From NCBI RefSeq assembly GCF_002980555.1, contig NZ_PVBT01000002.1, forward strand, positions 620,001-684,000: 64,000 bases of DNA, written 5' to 3'. The position numbers were made by a program, and so were the translations under genes. The notes under the pieces were generated by a model. The model was not told the origin of the DNA, made no database searches, and worked only from the letters and a program-made list of their open reading frames with translations. This stretch comes from Phyllobacterium myrsinacearum. Its GTDB lineage: Bacteria; Pseudomonadota; Alphaproteobacteria; Rhizobiales; Rhizobiaceae. This document shows positions 22,606 through 31,436 of this stretch, piece by piece. Each line of letters opens with the position of its first letter. Positions within the stretch are counted from its first letter, which is position 1.

Positions 22606-23889
22606 ATGCAAAAAAGAATGGGAACATTTCTCGCCGGTGCCATGGCGGCATTGGCCATGACCGTATCGTCGGCCTTTGCCGACACGACCATCAAGATGGT
22701 CGAAGTGATCACCAGTCCGCCGCGCACGGAACTGCTGAAGAAGCAGATCGCGGGCTTCGAAAAGGCCAATCCGGGGATCAAGGTCGAGCTGGTCTCGCTG
22801 CCCTGGGGGCAGGCGTTCGAAAAATTTCTGACCATGGTTCAGGCGGGCGATACGCCCGACGTTGTTGAAATGCCGGAGCGCTGGCTCGGACTCTATGCCA
22901 ACAACGGCCAGCTGGAGGATCTCGGCGCCTATATCGCGAAATGGAAGGACGGCGGTACGCTGGGCGAACGGGCAAAACAGTTCGGTTCCGTGGTCGACCA
23001 CAAGCAGTACATGATCCCCTACGGCTATTATGTCCGCGCCATGTTCTGGAACAAGAAGCTGTTTGCCGAAGCGGGGCTCAAGGAAGCGCCGAAGACACTC
23101 GACGAATTCATGGAAGCCAACAAGAAGATTTCCGCGATCAAGGGCAAGTATGGCTATTGCCTGCGCGGCGGCCCCGGCGGCTTCAACGGCGTGCAGATGT
23201 TCATGAACATTGCCAATGGCAAGGGCGCCTATTTCAATGCCGACGGCACGGCGACCCTGAACGAGCCAGGCTCGGTCAAAGGTCTCGAAATGCTCGCGGA
23301 GATCTACAAGAAGGGCTATGCGCCGAAGGACAGTGTCAGCTGGGGTTTCAATGAAATCGTCACCGGCTTCTACTCTGGCACCTGCGCCATGCTCGACCAG
23401 GACCCGGATGCGCTGATCGGCATTGCCGAGAAGATGAAGAAGGAAGATTTCGGCGTCGCGCCGATGCCGACCGGACCGAGCGGCAAGTCCTATCCGACAC
23501 TCGGTTATGCCGGATGGGCCATGTTCGCCAATTCCAAGGTCAAGGATGACGCCTGGAAGCTGATGGGCACGCTGCTGGCACCGGAAGACAATCTGGAATT
23601 TGCCAAGAATGTCGGCGTCTTGCCGATCCACAATGGAGCGGACAAGGATCCCTATTTCGGTTCGGAAAGCTTCAAGGGCTGGTTCCAGGAGCTGAGCGAT
23701 CCGAAGACGTTCGAGTTCGTGACACCGCCGACCCATCTGGAAAATCTCGGCAACTTCTACGATTCCGTATCGGTGAAGAATTTCCAGGAAGTGCTGCTTG
23801 GCCAGAAGACAGCCAAGCAGGTTGCGGATGACTGGTCTGCGTTCCTGACCGAGCAGCAGCAAGCCTGGATGGCCAAGAACAAGAAATAA
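22606..23889 (+). CDS. CUT1-type ABC transporter, extracellular substrate-binding protein
   Basis: A 427-residue family-1 solute-binding protein with a signal peptide ending near SSAFA. The mature sequence shows ANPGIKVELVSLPWGQAFEKFLTMVQAGDTPDVVEM, YYVRAMFWNKKLFAEAGL, and PTLGYAGWAMFANSKVKDDAWKLM, typical of sugar or glycerol-phosphate binders (UgpB/MalE-like). The ATG at 22606 has GGGAG upstream. It starts 25 bases after the lyase gene and is followed by a hairpin terminator before the permease genes. The substrate is not evident; the sulfur context is unusual for this family. Confidence 0.88.
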   Translation: MQKRMGTFLAGAMAALAMTVSSAFADTTIKMVEVITSPPRTELLKKQIAGFEKANPGIKVELVSLPWGQAFEKFLTMVQAGDTPDVVEMPERWLGLYANNGQLEDLGAYIAKWKDGGTLGERAKQFGSVVDHKQYMIPYGYYVRAMFWNKKLFAEAGLKEAPKTLDEFMEANKKISAIKGKYGYCLRGGPGGFNGVQMFMNIANGKGAYFNADGTATLNEPGSVKGLEMLAEIYKKGYAPKDSVSWGFNEIVTGFYSGTCAMLDQDPDALIGIAEKMKKEDFGVAPMPTGPSGKSYPTLGYAGWAMFANSKVKDDAWKLMGTLLAPEDNLEFAKNVGVLPIHNGADKDPYFGSESFKGWFQELSDPKTFEFVTPPTHLENLGNFYDSVSVKNFQEVLLGQKTAKQVADDWSAFLTEQQQAWMAKNKK

Positions 23890-23898
23890 ATCGACGGA

Positions 23899-23931
23899 AT
23901 GCCCTGGCGCCAGCAACGCCGGGGCATTTTT
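23899..23931 (+). terminator. Intra-operon terminator after the CUT1 binding-protein gene
   Basis: AATGCCCTGGCG and CGCCGGGGCATT form a GC-rich stem-loop followed by TTTTT (to 23931). It lies right after the binding-protein stop and before the permease gene, so it likely reduces read-through or protects the upstream mRNA, giving more binding protein than permease. Confidence 0.75.
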
Positions 23932-24004
23932 CTCGTGACTTTCGCCAATCCGGGAATCCGGTGGTGAGGGACGGGGAACTATTTGCAAAAGAGGGGCCAA
24001 AAAC

Positions 24005-24937
24005 ATGGCAATGCAATCCACCGCGGCGCTGACGCCGCAACAGGAGAGAAGGGCAAGCAGCAGGCGCCGTTTCAGCGCTGCCTTCGAGCCGTGGCTCTAT
24101 CTCAGTCCCGCGCTTGTCCTGCTGCTTGTCGTTCTGGTGGTTCCGCTGATTTTCGGCGTCAGCTACTCCTTCCGCAAGTTCTCGGCGTTCAAGTCGGACT
24201 ATGTCGGATTGGCCCAGTACAAGGCCCTCTTGTCCGACCCGGTTCTCGGACAGGCCCTGATGAACACGTTGTGGTGGACGGTTGCCAGCCTGTTCCTGCA
24301 GTTCTTTCTCGGGCTGGGGCTGGCTCTGCTGCTCGACCGGCCGTTTTTCGGCAAGAAGGTCGTGCAGGCCATTGTTTTCCTGCCATGGGCTGTTCCGTCT
24401 TTCCTCTCCGGCCTGACCTGGGCCTGGCTGTTCAATCCCATTGTCGGGCCGCTGCCGCACTGGCTTTTCGCGCTTGGCCTGAAATCCGAGCCCACGAATA
24501 TTCTTTCCGATCCGGCCACCGCGATGTGGGGGCCGATCATTGCCAATGTCTGGTTCGGCGTGCCGTTTTTCGCCATTACCCTGCTGGCGGCGCTGAAATC
24601 CATCCCCTCGGAGCTGCATGAAGCAGCGGCCATCGATGGCGCAAACCCTTGGCAGCGTTTCACCAGGGTAACGCTGCCGTTTCTGGCACCGACCATCGCC
24701 ATCACCGTCATGCTGCGGACGATCTGGATCGCCACCTTTGCCGACCTCATCTACGTCATGACCGAAGGCGGCCCGGCCGGTTCGACCAATACGGTTGCGA
24801 CCTATATCTATGTCAGCGCCTTCAAGACCCTGGACAAGGGCTATGCTTCGGCCGTTGCCGTGTTGCTTCTGGCGCTTCTCATCCTCTACGCGGTTGTGCT
24901 CATCCGCATCCGCCGCTCGCTTGTGAGGTATTCCTGA
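24005..24937 (+). CDS. CUT1-type ABC transporter, permease (MalF/UgpA-like)
   Basis: A 310-residue inner-membrane permease with six hydrophobic segments. It begins WLYLSPALVLLLVVLVVPLIFGVSYSF and has the ATPase-contact loop EAAAIDGANPWQRFTRVTLPFLAPT near residue 210. It pairs with the next permease; their genes share one base (TGATG overlap). SD GAGGGGCC lies upstream of ATG 24005. Confidence 0.93.
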   Translation: MAMQSTAALTPQQERRASSRRRFSAAFEPWLYLSPALVLLLVVLVVPLIFGVSYSFRKFSAFKSDYVGLAQYKALLSDPVLGQALMNTLWWTVASLFLQFFLGLGLALLLDRPFFGKKVVQAIVFLPWAVPSFLSGLTWAWLFNPIVGPLPHWLFALGLKSEPTNILSDPATAMWGPIIANVWFGVPFFAITLLAALKSIPSELHEAAAIDGANPWQRFTRVTLPFLAPTIAITVMLRTIWIATFADLIYVMTEGGPAGSTNTVATYIYVSAFKTLDKGYASAVAVLLLALLILYAVVLIRIRRSLVRYS

Positions 24938-25785
24938 TGATTGCCGGTCGTTCCCACAAAGCTCGTATTCTGGGCAGTATCGGTCTTTACGGCGCCGTTG
25001 CCGCCTATGTCATTTTCGCACTGTTTCCGCTGTTCTGGACGCTGAAGATTTCCGTCACCCCGCAATCGCTCCTGTATTCGGAAGGCATCACGCTGTGGCC
25101 GTCGTCGGCGACCTGGGAGAATTACAAGACCGTGCTGCGGGCGACCGACTTTCCCCGTTATTTCCTCAACAGCGTGATTGTTTCCGTCGTAACGGCGGTG
25201 CTTGTCACCATCATTGCGTCAGCAGCTGGCTATGCCATGTCGCGCTTCTCGTTCCGCGGCAAAACCACCGTGGCCGTGACCCTGCTGCTCACACAGACGT
25301 TTCCGCTGGTGATGGTCATTCCGCCGATTTACCGCATCATGGGTGAGCTCGGGCTGACCAACAGCCTGACAGGGCTGATCATCATCTACACGGCGTTCAA
25401 CATCGCCTTTGCCACGTTCCTCATGCAATCATTCTTCGACGGCATTCCCAAGGACCTGGAGGAAGCCGCGATGATCGATGGCTGCAGCCGCAGCCAGGCG
25501 CTGCGCCGGGTCATCATTCCGCTCACCCTGCCGGGCATGGGTGCGACGCTCGGCTTCGTGTTCACGGCCGCATGGAGTGAACTGCTCTTTGCCCTGATGC
25601 TCATCAGCAGCGACAGTCAGAAAACCTTTGCCGTCGGCCTGCTCACCTTCATCGGCAAGTTCGCCGTCGACTGGGGGCAGATGATGGCGGCTTCGGTGCT
25701 CGCGCTCATTCCGGCCTGCCTGTTCTTCGGCTTCTTGCAACGCTACCTCGTGACCGGCCTGACCGCCGGTGCCGTCAAGGGATAA
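24937..25785 (+). CDS. CUT1-type ABC transporter, permease (MalG/UgpE-like)
   Basis: A 282-residue inner-membrane permease with YVIFALFPLFWTLKISVTPQSLL at the start and the EAA loop EEAAMIDGCSRSQALRRVIIPLTLPGMGAT. ATG 24937 overlaps the stop of the previous permease, giving translational coupling. A longer open frame runs upstream but inside the previous gene. It completes the importer's membrane channel. Confidence 0.93.
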   Translation: MIAGRSHKARILGSIGLYGAVAAYVIFALFPLFWTLKISVTPQSLLYSEGITLWPSSATWENYKTVLRATDFPRYFLNSVIVSVVTAVLVTIIASAAGYAMSRFSFRGKTTVAVTLLLTQTFPLVMVIPPIYRIMGELGLTNSLTGLIIIYTAFNIAFATFLMQSFFDGIPKDLEEAAMIDGCSRSQALRRVIIPLTLPGMGATLGFVFTAAWSELLFALMLISSDSQKTFAVGLLTFIGKFAVDWGQMMAASVLALIPACLFFGFLQRYLVTGLTAGAVKG

Positions 25786-25802
25786 TCGAAAGAGATAAGC
25801 TC

Positions 25803-26882
25803 ATGGCTTCCGTCACCATTACCAATGTTCAGAAAAATTATGGCGCGATGAACGTGCTGTCCGCCGTGGACCTTTCCATCGCCGACGGCGAATTCGTGGT
25901 GCTCGTCGGCCCGTCCGGGTGCGGAAAGTCGACATTGCTGCGCATGATCGCCGGGCTGGAGGAAATCTCCGCCGGGGAAATCCGTATCGGCGAGCGCGTC
26001 GTCAATGACGTCGCCCCAAAAGACCGGGATATCGCCATGGTGTTCCAGTCCTATGCGCTCTATCCGCATATGGATGTGGCATCCAACATGGGTTTCAGCC
26101 TGCTATTGCGCAAAACCGCCAAGGATTTGGTTTTCGACCGCGTCGGGGCGGCCGCCAAGCGGCTCGGTCTCGATGTCTTCCTGCAGCGCCTGCCGCGCCA
26201 GCTTTCCGGCGGCCAGCGCCAGCGCGTGGCCATGGGCCGCGCCATCGTGCGCGATCCCCAGGTGTTTCTCTTCGATGAACCGTTGTCCAATCTCGACGCA
26301 AAATTGCGCGTCCACATGCGCACCGAGATCAAGGCGCTGCATCAGCAGCTGAAGACGACATCCGTCTATGTCACCCATGATCAGGTGGAAGCCATGACCA
26401 TGGCCGACCGCATCGTGGTGATGCATGACGGGGTGATCCAGCAGGTCGGCACGCCACTCGAACTGTACGACCACCCGGCCAATCTCTTTGTGGCGGGCTT
26501 TATCGGGTCGCCCGGCATGAACTTCCTGCCTGCAGTCGTCAACCGCAGGGATGTCAAGGTCGAGGCGCAACTGAGCGATGGCCAGACAATTGCCCTCAAT
26601 GCGGAACTGCCCGTTGAAGACGGCGAGCGGATAACCCTCGGCATCCGTCCGGAGAACATCGAGGTCGGCAGTTCGGATGCGTTGGAAGTCAAGATCCAGG
26701 TCATCGAGCCTCTGGGGCTGTCGACGCAGTTCTACACCACCCTGGCTGACGTGCAGGTCTGCATCTACGCAATGGGCCGGACCGACCGCAAGCCGGGAGA
26801 TGCGATGCGCATCGGAATCCGCGCGGGCGACGTGCATGTTTTCAACCCGGCAACAGGGCAGAGGATTGATCCGGCGGCCTGA
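25803..26882 (+). CDS. CUT1-type ABC transporter, ATP-binding protein (UgpC/MalK-like)
   Basis: A 359-residue ABC ATPase. Walker A is GPSGCGKST, the signature [19 protein letters not shown], Walker B VFLFDEPLSNLDAKLR, and the H-loop YVTHDQVEAMTMADR. A C-terminal regulatory (TOBE) domain of about 120 residues follows, as in MalK/UgpC. It starts 18 bases after the permease gene and closes the importer operon. Confidence 0.95.
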   Translation: MASVTITNVQKNYGAMNVLSAVDLSIADGEFVVLVGPSGCGKSTLLRMIAGLEEISAGEIRIGERVVNDVAPKDRDIAMVFQSYALYPHMDVASNMGFSLLLRKTAKDLVFDRVGAAAKRLGLDVFLQRLPRQLSGGQRQRVAMGRAIVRDPQVFLFDEPLSNLDAKLRVHMRTEIKALHQQLKTTSVYVTHDQVEAMTMADRIVVMHDGVIQQVGTPLELYDHPANLFVAGFIGSPGMNFLPAVVNRRDVKVEAQLSDGQTIALNAELPVEDGERITLGIRPENIEVGSSDALEVKIQVIEPLGLSTQFYTTLADVQVCIYAMGRTDRKPGDAMRIGIRAGDVHVFNPATGQRIDPAA

Positions 26883-26941
26883 CAGGGAAACATGGCGCTG
26901 CGGGTCTTTCAGGCGAGGAATTATTTTTTCCTGTACCCGCT

Positions 26942-26965
26942 ATTTGTGGTATTAAATTCACAAAT
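26942..26965. promoter_or_regulatory. Palindrome ATTTGTG-N10-CACAAAT upstream of the cystine importer
   Basis: Perfect 7-base arms (26942-26948 and 26959-26965) with an AT-rich centre, about 105 bases upstream of the cystine-type binding-protein gene. It resembles an operator for a dimeric regulator. The rest of the 185-base spacer shows no other clear element. Confidence 0.5.
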
Positions 26966-27067
26966 TCGCGTTTGATGACAGCGAATAGTGCCTGTGCATG
27001 CTTAGGACAAAGTGACATTTTCCAATCATCCGCCGAAAGGCTTGGAAACTCAGGATGGAAACAAAAA

Positions 27068-27853
27068 ATGAACTGGCTCAAATCCCTACTCGTCGTTGGC
27101 GCTCTGCAGGCTCTGGCAATTGTGCCGATGCAAACCCAGGCGCAGGCGCAATCCAACCTTGAACAGATCAAGACGGCCGGCGTGCTCAAGATCGGCACGG
27201 AAGGCACCTATGCGCCGTTCACCTATCACGACACCACGGGCAAGCTGGTTGGCTTCGACGTGGAAATCGGCGAAGCCATTGCCAAGAACCTCGGCGTCAA
27301 GGCTGAGTTCCTCGAAGGCAAGTGGGATGGCCTGATCGCCGGGCTCGATGCCAAGCGCTATGACACGGTCATCAATCAGGTCGGTATCACCGAAGCCCGC
27401 AAGGCGAAGTATGATTTCTCCGAACCCTATATCGCCTCCAAGGCCGTGCTGATCACCAAGGGCGACAACACGGACATCAAGTCCTTCGCTGATCTCAAGG
27501 GCAAGAAATCCGCGCAGTCGCTGTCGAGCAATTTCGGCAAGATCGCCCAGAGCAATGGCGCGGAGCTTGTCGGCACCGACGGTTTTGACCAGTCAATCCA
27601 GCTTTTGCTCAGCGGACGCGCCGATGCGACGGTCAATGACAGCCTGTCCTTCCTCGATTTCAAGAAGCACAAGCCGGACGCCAATGTGAAGATCGCCGCA
27701 ACCCAGGACAATGCCGATTTCTCCGGCATCATCATCCGCAAGGGTGAACCGGACCTGCTTGCCGCCATCAACAAGGCGCTTGAGACCATCAAGGCTGACG
27801 GGACATACAAGCAGATCGCCGACAAGTATTTCGGCCAGGACGTTTCGAAGTAA
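27068..27853 (+). CDS. Cystine-type (PAAT) ABC transporter, substrate-binding protein
   Basis: A 261-residue family-3 periplasmic binding protein. The signal peptide ends near AQAQA. KTAGVLKIGTEGTYAPFTYHDTTGKLVGFDVEIGEAIAKNLGVKAEFLEGKWDG is one of the strongest matches; AGLDAKRYDTVINQVGITEARKAKYDFSEPY is the usual Arg-containing binding region. The EGTYAPF and QVGIT patterns are those of cystine binders (FliY/TcyA type), so cystine or a related disulfide is the likely ligand. ATG 27068 has GGA upstream; a longer frame starts at 26972 but without a signal peptide start. It is followed by a hairpin and then its permease. Confidence 0.85.
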   Translation: MNWLKSLLVVGALQALAIVPMQTQAQAQSNLEQIKTAGVLKIGTEGTYAPFTYHDTTGKLVGFDVEIGEAIAKNLGVKAEFLEGKWDGLIAGLDAKRYDTVINQVGITEARKAKYDFSEPYIASKAVLITKGDNTDIKSFADLKGKKSAQSLSSNFGKIAQSNGAELVGTDGFDQSIQLLLSGRADATVNDSLSFLDFKKHKPDANVKIAATQDNADFSGIIIRKGEPDLLAAINKALETIKADGTYKQIADKYFGQDVSK

Positions 27854-27889
27854 GCCTGTTTACGCCCGGAAAAAAGTACGCTCTAACAG

Positions 27890-27917
27890 GGCAGGGGGAT
27901 CAAACTCCCTGCCTTTT
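27890..27917 (+). terminator. Hairpin after the cystine-type binding-protein gene
   Basis: GGCAGGG (27890-27896) pairs perfectly with CCCTGCC (27907-27913), followed by TTTT. It sits between the binding-protein and permease genes, the same arrangement as at 23899, and likely tunes their relative expression. Confidence 0.7.
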
Positions 27918-27937
27918 CCTTTGAGGGAGATACAGCC

Positions 27938-28618
27938 TTGCCCCATTGGCTGGAACTTATGCTTGAATCTCTCGGGCCGCTCCTGTGGGCCGGGCTGATT
28001 TTCACCATTCCTCTGACGCTCTTGTCCTTTGTCCTCGGGCTGGCGGTTGGCCTGATTGCCGCGCTTGTCCGGCTCTTCGCCGCCTGGCCATTTGCCGCCA
28101 TTGTCAAGTTCTATGTCTGGATCATCCGCGGCACGCCGCTGCTGGTGCAGCTGTTCCTGATTTTCTACGGGCTTCCCAGTGCCGGCATCGTGCTCGACGC
28201 CTTTACCGCCGCCTTGATCGGCTTCACCCTAAACATCGGCGCCTATACATCGGAAATCCTGCGTGCCGTGATTTCGTCCGTGCCGCGCGGGCAGTGGGAG
28301 GCAGCCTATTCCATCGGCATGACCTGGTCGCAGGCCATGCGCCGCACCATCCTGCCGCAGGCGGCGCGCGTGGCGGTGCCGCCGCTGTCGAACACCTTCA
28401 TCTCCCTCGTTAAGGATACATCGCTGGCCGCAGCCATCACCGTTCCGGAGATGTTTCAGGCGGCGCAGCGCATCGTTGCCACCACCTATGAGCCGCTGAT
28501 CCTCTATGTGGAGGCAGCGATCATCTATCTGATCTTGAGCTCGGTTCTCTCTTCCCTGCAGGCGCGGCTCGAACAGCGTCTCAATCGTTATGGCGGATTT
28601 CTGGAGGCACGGTCATGA
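27938..28618 (+). CDS. Cystine-type ABC transporter, permease
   Basis: A 226-residue HisMQ-family permease with IIRGTPLLVQLFLIFYGLPSAGI and the loop WEAAYSIGMTWSQAMRRTILPQAARVAVPPLSN. The start is TTG at 27938 with GAGGGAGA at 27923-27930. Only one permease gene is present, so a homodimer is expected, as in cystine importers. Its stop overlaps the ATPase start. Confidence 0.92.
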   Translation: MPHWLELMLESLGPLLWAGLIFTIPLTLLSFVLGLAVGLIAALVRLFAAWPFAAIVKFYVWIIRGTPLLVQLFLIFYGLPSAGIVLDAFTAALIGFTLNIGAYTSEILRAVISSVPRGQWEAAYSIGMTWSQAMRRTILPQAARVAVPPLSNTFISLVKDTSLAAAITVPEMFQAAQRIVATTYEPLILYVEAAIIYLILSSVLSSLQARLEQRLNRYGGFLEARS

Positions 28619-29388
28619 TGATTGAACTGAAGCATATCGAGAAGCGTTTCGGCGATCTCACCGTCCTCAAGAACGTTTCGCTGAGCATTGCGGAAGGCTC
28701 GGTCATGGCGCTGGTCGGACCCTCCGGCGGCGGCAAGAGCACCTTGCTGCGCTGCATGAATCTCCTGGAAATTCCCACTGCCGGTTCCGTGGAGATTGAC
28801 GGTGACCGGCTGGATTTCCAGCCCGGCGTCAAGGTGACCACCAAGTCCATCCAGCTGGTGCGCCGGCATTCGGGCATGGTGTTCCAGAACTTTCAGCTGT
28901 TTCCGCATCGCACCGTGATCGAGAACGTCACGGAGGGTCTGACGACCGTTCTGAAATGGCCGAAGGAGAGGGCGCGGGAACGGGCCATGGCCCTGCTCGA
29001 CAAGGTTGGCCTTGCGCACAAGGCGGACGTCTGGCCATCAACGCTTTCCGGCGGGCAACAGCAGCGCGTCGCCATTGCGCGCGCACTGGCACCATCGCCG
29101 AAAATCCTGCTCTGCGACGAACCGACATCGGCGCTCGATCCCGAACTCTCGGGTGAAGTCGTCGATGTGCTCGCCCAGCTCGCGCGCGAGGGAACGACCA
29201 TGGTCATGGCAACGCATGATCTGCGCCTGGCCTCGCGCATCGCCAATCAGGCCATCGTGCTGGATGGCGGCGTGATCGTGGAGACCGGCACGTCGCACGA
29301 TATCTTCACCCAGCCGAAGCAGGAACGCACCAAACGCTTCATCGCGACGCTGACCCATGAGGGCCATATGCACGGCGAGGGTATTTGA
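28615..29388 (+). CDS. Cystine-type ABC transporter, ATP-binding protein
   Basis: A 257-residue ABC ATPase. Walker A is GPSGGGKST, the signature LSGGQQQRVAIARALAPSP, Walker [15 protein letters not shown], and the H-loop MATHDLRLASRI. ATG 28615 overlaps the permease stop. It ends the operon that began with the FadR-type regulator or with its own promoter near 26940. Confidence 0.94.
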   Translation: MMIELKHIEKRFGDLTVLKNVSLSIAEGSVMALVGPSGGGKSTLLRCMNLLEIPTAGSVEIDGDRLDFQPGVKVTTKSIQLVRRHSGMVFQNFQLFPHRTVIENVTEGLTTVLKWPKERARERAMALLDKVGLAHKADVWPSTLSGGQQQRVAIARALAPSPKILLCDEPTSALDPELSGEVVDVLAQLAREGTTMVMATHDLRLASRIANQAIVLDGGVIVETGTSHDIFTQPKQERTKRFIATLTHEGHMHGEGI

Positions 29389-29554
29389 GAACTGTCAGGG
29401 CGGTTTGACGTCTGTCGGAACATTGATCGTCCACTGGACGCCAAACCAGTCTGCCGGCTTGCCGGGGAAATCGCTACAAAAATCGCATAAGAGTAGTTAT
29501 GGAACTACCTCTTGCTGCCATCATGCAGATATTTCCTGACAATGGCCAAGGCGA

Positions 29555-31036
29555 TCAGCTCTGTTCATGCACCGGCGCACCGCTGCGCCAGCCGGTTTCA
29601 CCGGTCGAATACCGCAGCCGCTTGTCCTGGTACATCTGCAGGTCGGCGCGCTTTGCCACGGCTTCCAGTTTCTCGCCGGCGGCACTGGTCGCCCAGCCGA
29701 TCGAAAAACTCAGCGGAATATTGGAATAATACTGGTTGTTGATCTCGATCAGGCTGACAATTTCCTCGACGACCGCCACCGCACCGGGTTCATCGACTGC
29801 CGGCAGAAGCACCGCAAATTCATCGCCGCCGATCCGCGCCGCATAGTGCGGCGGTTTCACGGCTTCGCTGAGGATTTCGCCGGCCCGGCGCAGGAGCCCG
29901 TCGCCGACACCGTGTCCCCATTGATCATTGGTGGTCTTCAACCCGTTGAGATCGAGAATGATGATGGAGACCGGAAAGAACTCGCGCCGCTCCAGCCGGT
30001 TCAACTCGTCGACGTAGAAAGCGCGGTTGTGCAGGCGCGTCAGCACGTCGTGCTTGCCCAGATATTCGAGATAGGCCTCGGCTTTCTTGCGCGCGGTGAT
30101 ATCTGTCAGCGATATCTGAACGAGTGACCAGTCCGTTTCATGCCCGGGCAACACGGAAAACTGCAGAAGGACATGGCGTTCGGATCCGTCGAGCGCGTAA
30201 TTGACCGTCTCCCGTTGATGGAACAGCTTGCCGTTCCACAGGTCGATCAGCTGCTCGCGGAAATGCACGTTCATCTCGTCCTTGAACACATCGGGCAAAC
30301 GGCGCAGCAAGGTCATGGCGTCCGGCGCCTGAAACAGCTTGAGCGTTTCCCGGTTGACGTCAATGACACGGATTTCGCTGGCGCATTGCTGGACGAATTC
30401 CGGATGAACATCGGTGAAAACCCGGAAGTCTTCAATGCCGCGGTTGCGCAGCCCGTCGAGCAGCTTCTTGATCTTACTGAAATCCTCGACCCACAGCGAT
30501 ACGGGAGAATGCTCAAAGAGCCCTTCGGCATAGCGCTGGCTTGCCGCATGCTGGCGTCTGGCCTCTTCCCGGTCGGTCACGTCCTCGATGGAGATCAGGA
30601 CTTTGTCCCAGCTTGTCTCATATCCGGGCAGGACCTTGCCGCGCAGCTGGATATCGAGCCGCTTGCCGGACAGTGAATAATTCACGGTGTCGCTGGAAAA
30701 TTCGCCCTTGCCTTGCCAAAGCTGCGCCAGCTCCTGCACATGGGTCTGCAGCATGTCGTCGCGGAAAATGGCGCCGAGATTGGCGACAAGCTCGCTAAAA
30801 TCAGCAGCTTCAAACAGCGACAGCGTCTTCCTGTTGACCTTGATGACGCGGATAAGCCGCGCGCAATCGCGCACCCGGTTTTCATCCTCCCGCAAATAGG
30901 ATGCGATGTCGCCGACACCGGCTTGCCGGAGCGACTCGAAGAATGTCCGGACCGCGCTGAAATCTTCCAGCCAGAGGGAAATGGGGGCAAGATCAAATGC
31001 GTCTATGTCGTCCTGATGCAAATTCAACTTGTCCAT
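29555..31036 (-). CDS. Diguanylate cyclase with two tandem PAS-like domains
   Basis: A 493-residue cytoplasmic sensor enzyme making cyclic di-GMP from two GTP. Two similar sensory repeats occupy about residues 12-165 and 172-320: APISLWLEDFSAVRTFFESLR versus SPVSLWVEDFSKIKKLLDGLR, and RVIKVNRKTLSLFEA versus RVIDVNRETLKLFQA. The C-terminal GGDEF domain has HDVLTRLHNRAF, LDLNGLKTTND and RIGGDEFAVLLPAVD (GGDEF near 402-406). The active-site motif is intact; the product-inhibition RxxD motif 5 residues before it is absent (PHYAA there). I chose ATG 31036 for its GGGAG spacing over TTG 31045. It stands alone. Confidence 0.93.
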   Translation of the reverse strand: MDKLNLHQDDIDAFDLAPISLWLEDFSAVRTFFESLRQAGVGDIASYLREDENRVRDCARLIRVIKVNRKTLSLFEAADFSELVANLGAIFRDDMLQTHVQELAQLWQGKGEFSSDTVNYSLSGKRLDIQLRGKVLPGYETSWDKVLISIEDVTDREEARRQHAASQRYAEGLFEHSPVSLWVEDFSKIKKLLDGLRNRGIEDFRVFTDVHPEFVQQCASEIRVIDVNRETLKLFQAPDAMTLLRRLPDVFKDEMNVHFREQLIDLWNGKLFHQRETVNYALDGSERHVLLQFSVLPGHETDWSLVQISLTDITARKKAEAYLEYLGKHDVLTRLHNRAFYVDELNRLERREFFPVSIIILDLNGLKTTNDQWGHGVGDGLLRRAGEILSEAVKPPHYAARIGGDEFAVLLPAVDEPGAVAVVEEIVSLIEINNQYYSNIPLSFSIGWATSAAGEKLEAVAKRADLQMYQDKRLRYSTGETGWRSGAPVHEQS

Positions 31037-31045
31037 CGAATTCAA

Positions 31046-31436
31046 TCTCCCGGCCGGAGGAATATGGTTAATATTCCCGCCTGATTGGCAGCTTTGCAGC
31101 CATTGTCAACTACCTCAAGTTGAGTTCGCTGCAAATTGCAACGGTTCCCGCTGATATGTGTCTGGAAACACGCATCGGCGCGGCAGATATCGGCCCACAG
31201 GAGGTCCAGCCACCCCTTCCCGGCCGCCTCTAGTCCGTTGGTCTAGTTTTCAGTCAGTTTGATCTGATGTAGGCTTTTGTGCAGGGGATAATCCAATGGA
31301 GGATGATGATGACAAACCCTGCCTGTGCACTTGCGAGAGGCGATGGAGAGGCTCCGGTAGCCATAGCTGTTGGTTGCACTTCGGTATCGCGGCAGCCGGG
31401 GGTGACCTCACGATGTGGCGATAGCCAGAAAACCGG
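31046..31436. other. 391-base gene-free region with a palindrome near the cyclase start
   Basis: It contains GGAATAT-GGTTA-ATATTCC at 31059-31077, an inverted repeat with perfect 7-base arms close to the diguanylate cyclase start, where it could be an operator. I see nothing else convincing in this region; the frames crossing it are short and lack start signals. Confidence 0.35.

Noticed and set aside
22486-24021. Open frame of 511 codons on the minus strand
   Set aside because: Antisense shadow of the CUT1 binding-protein gene; no recognisable domain.
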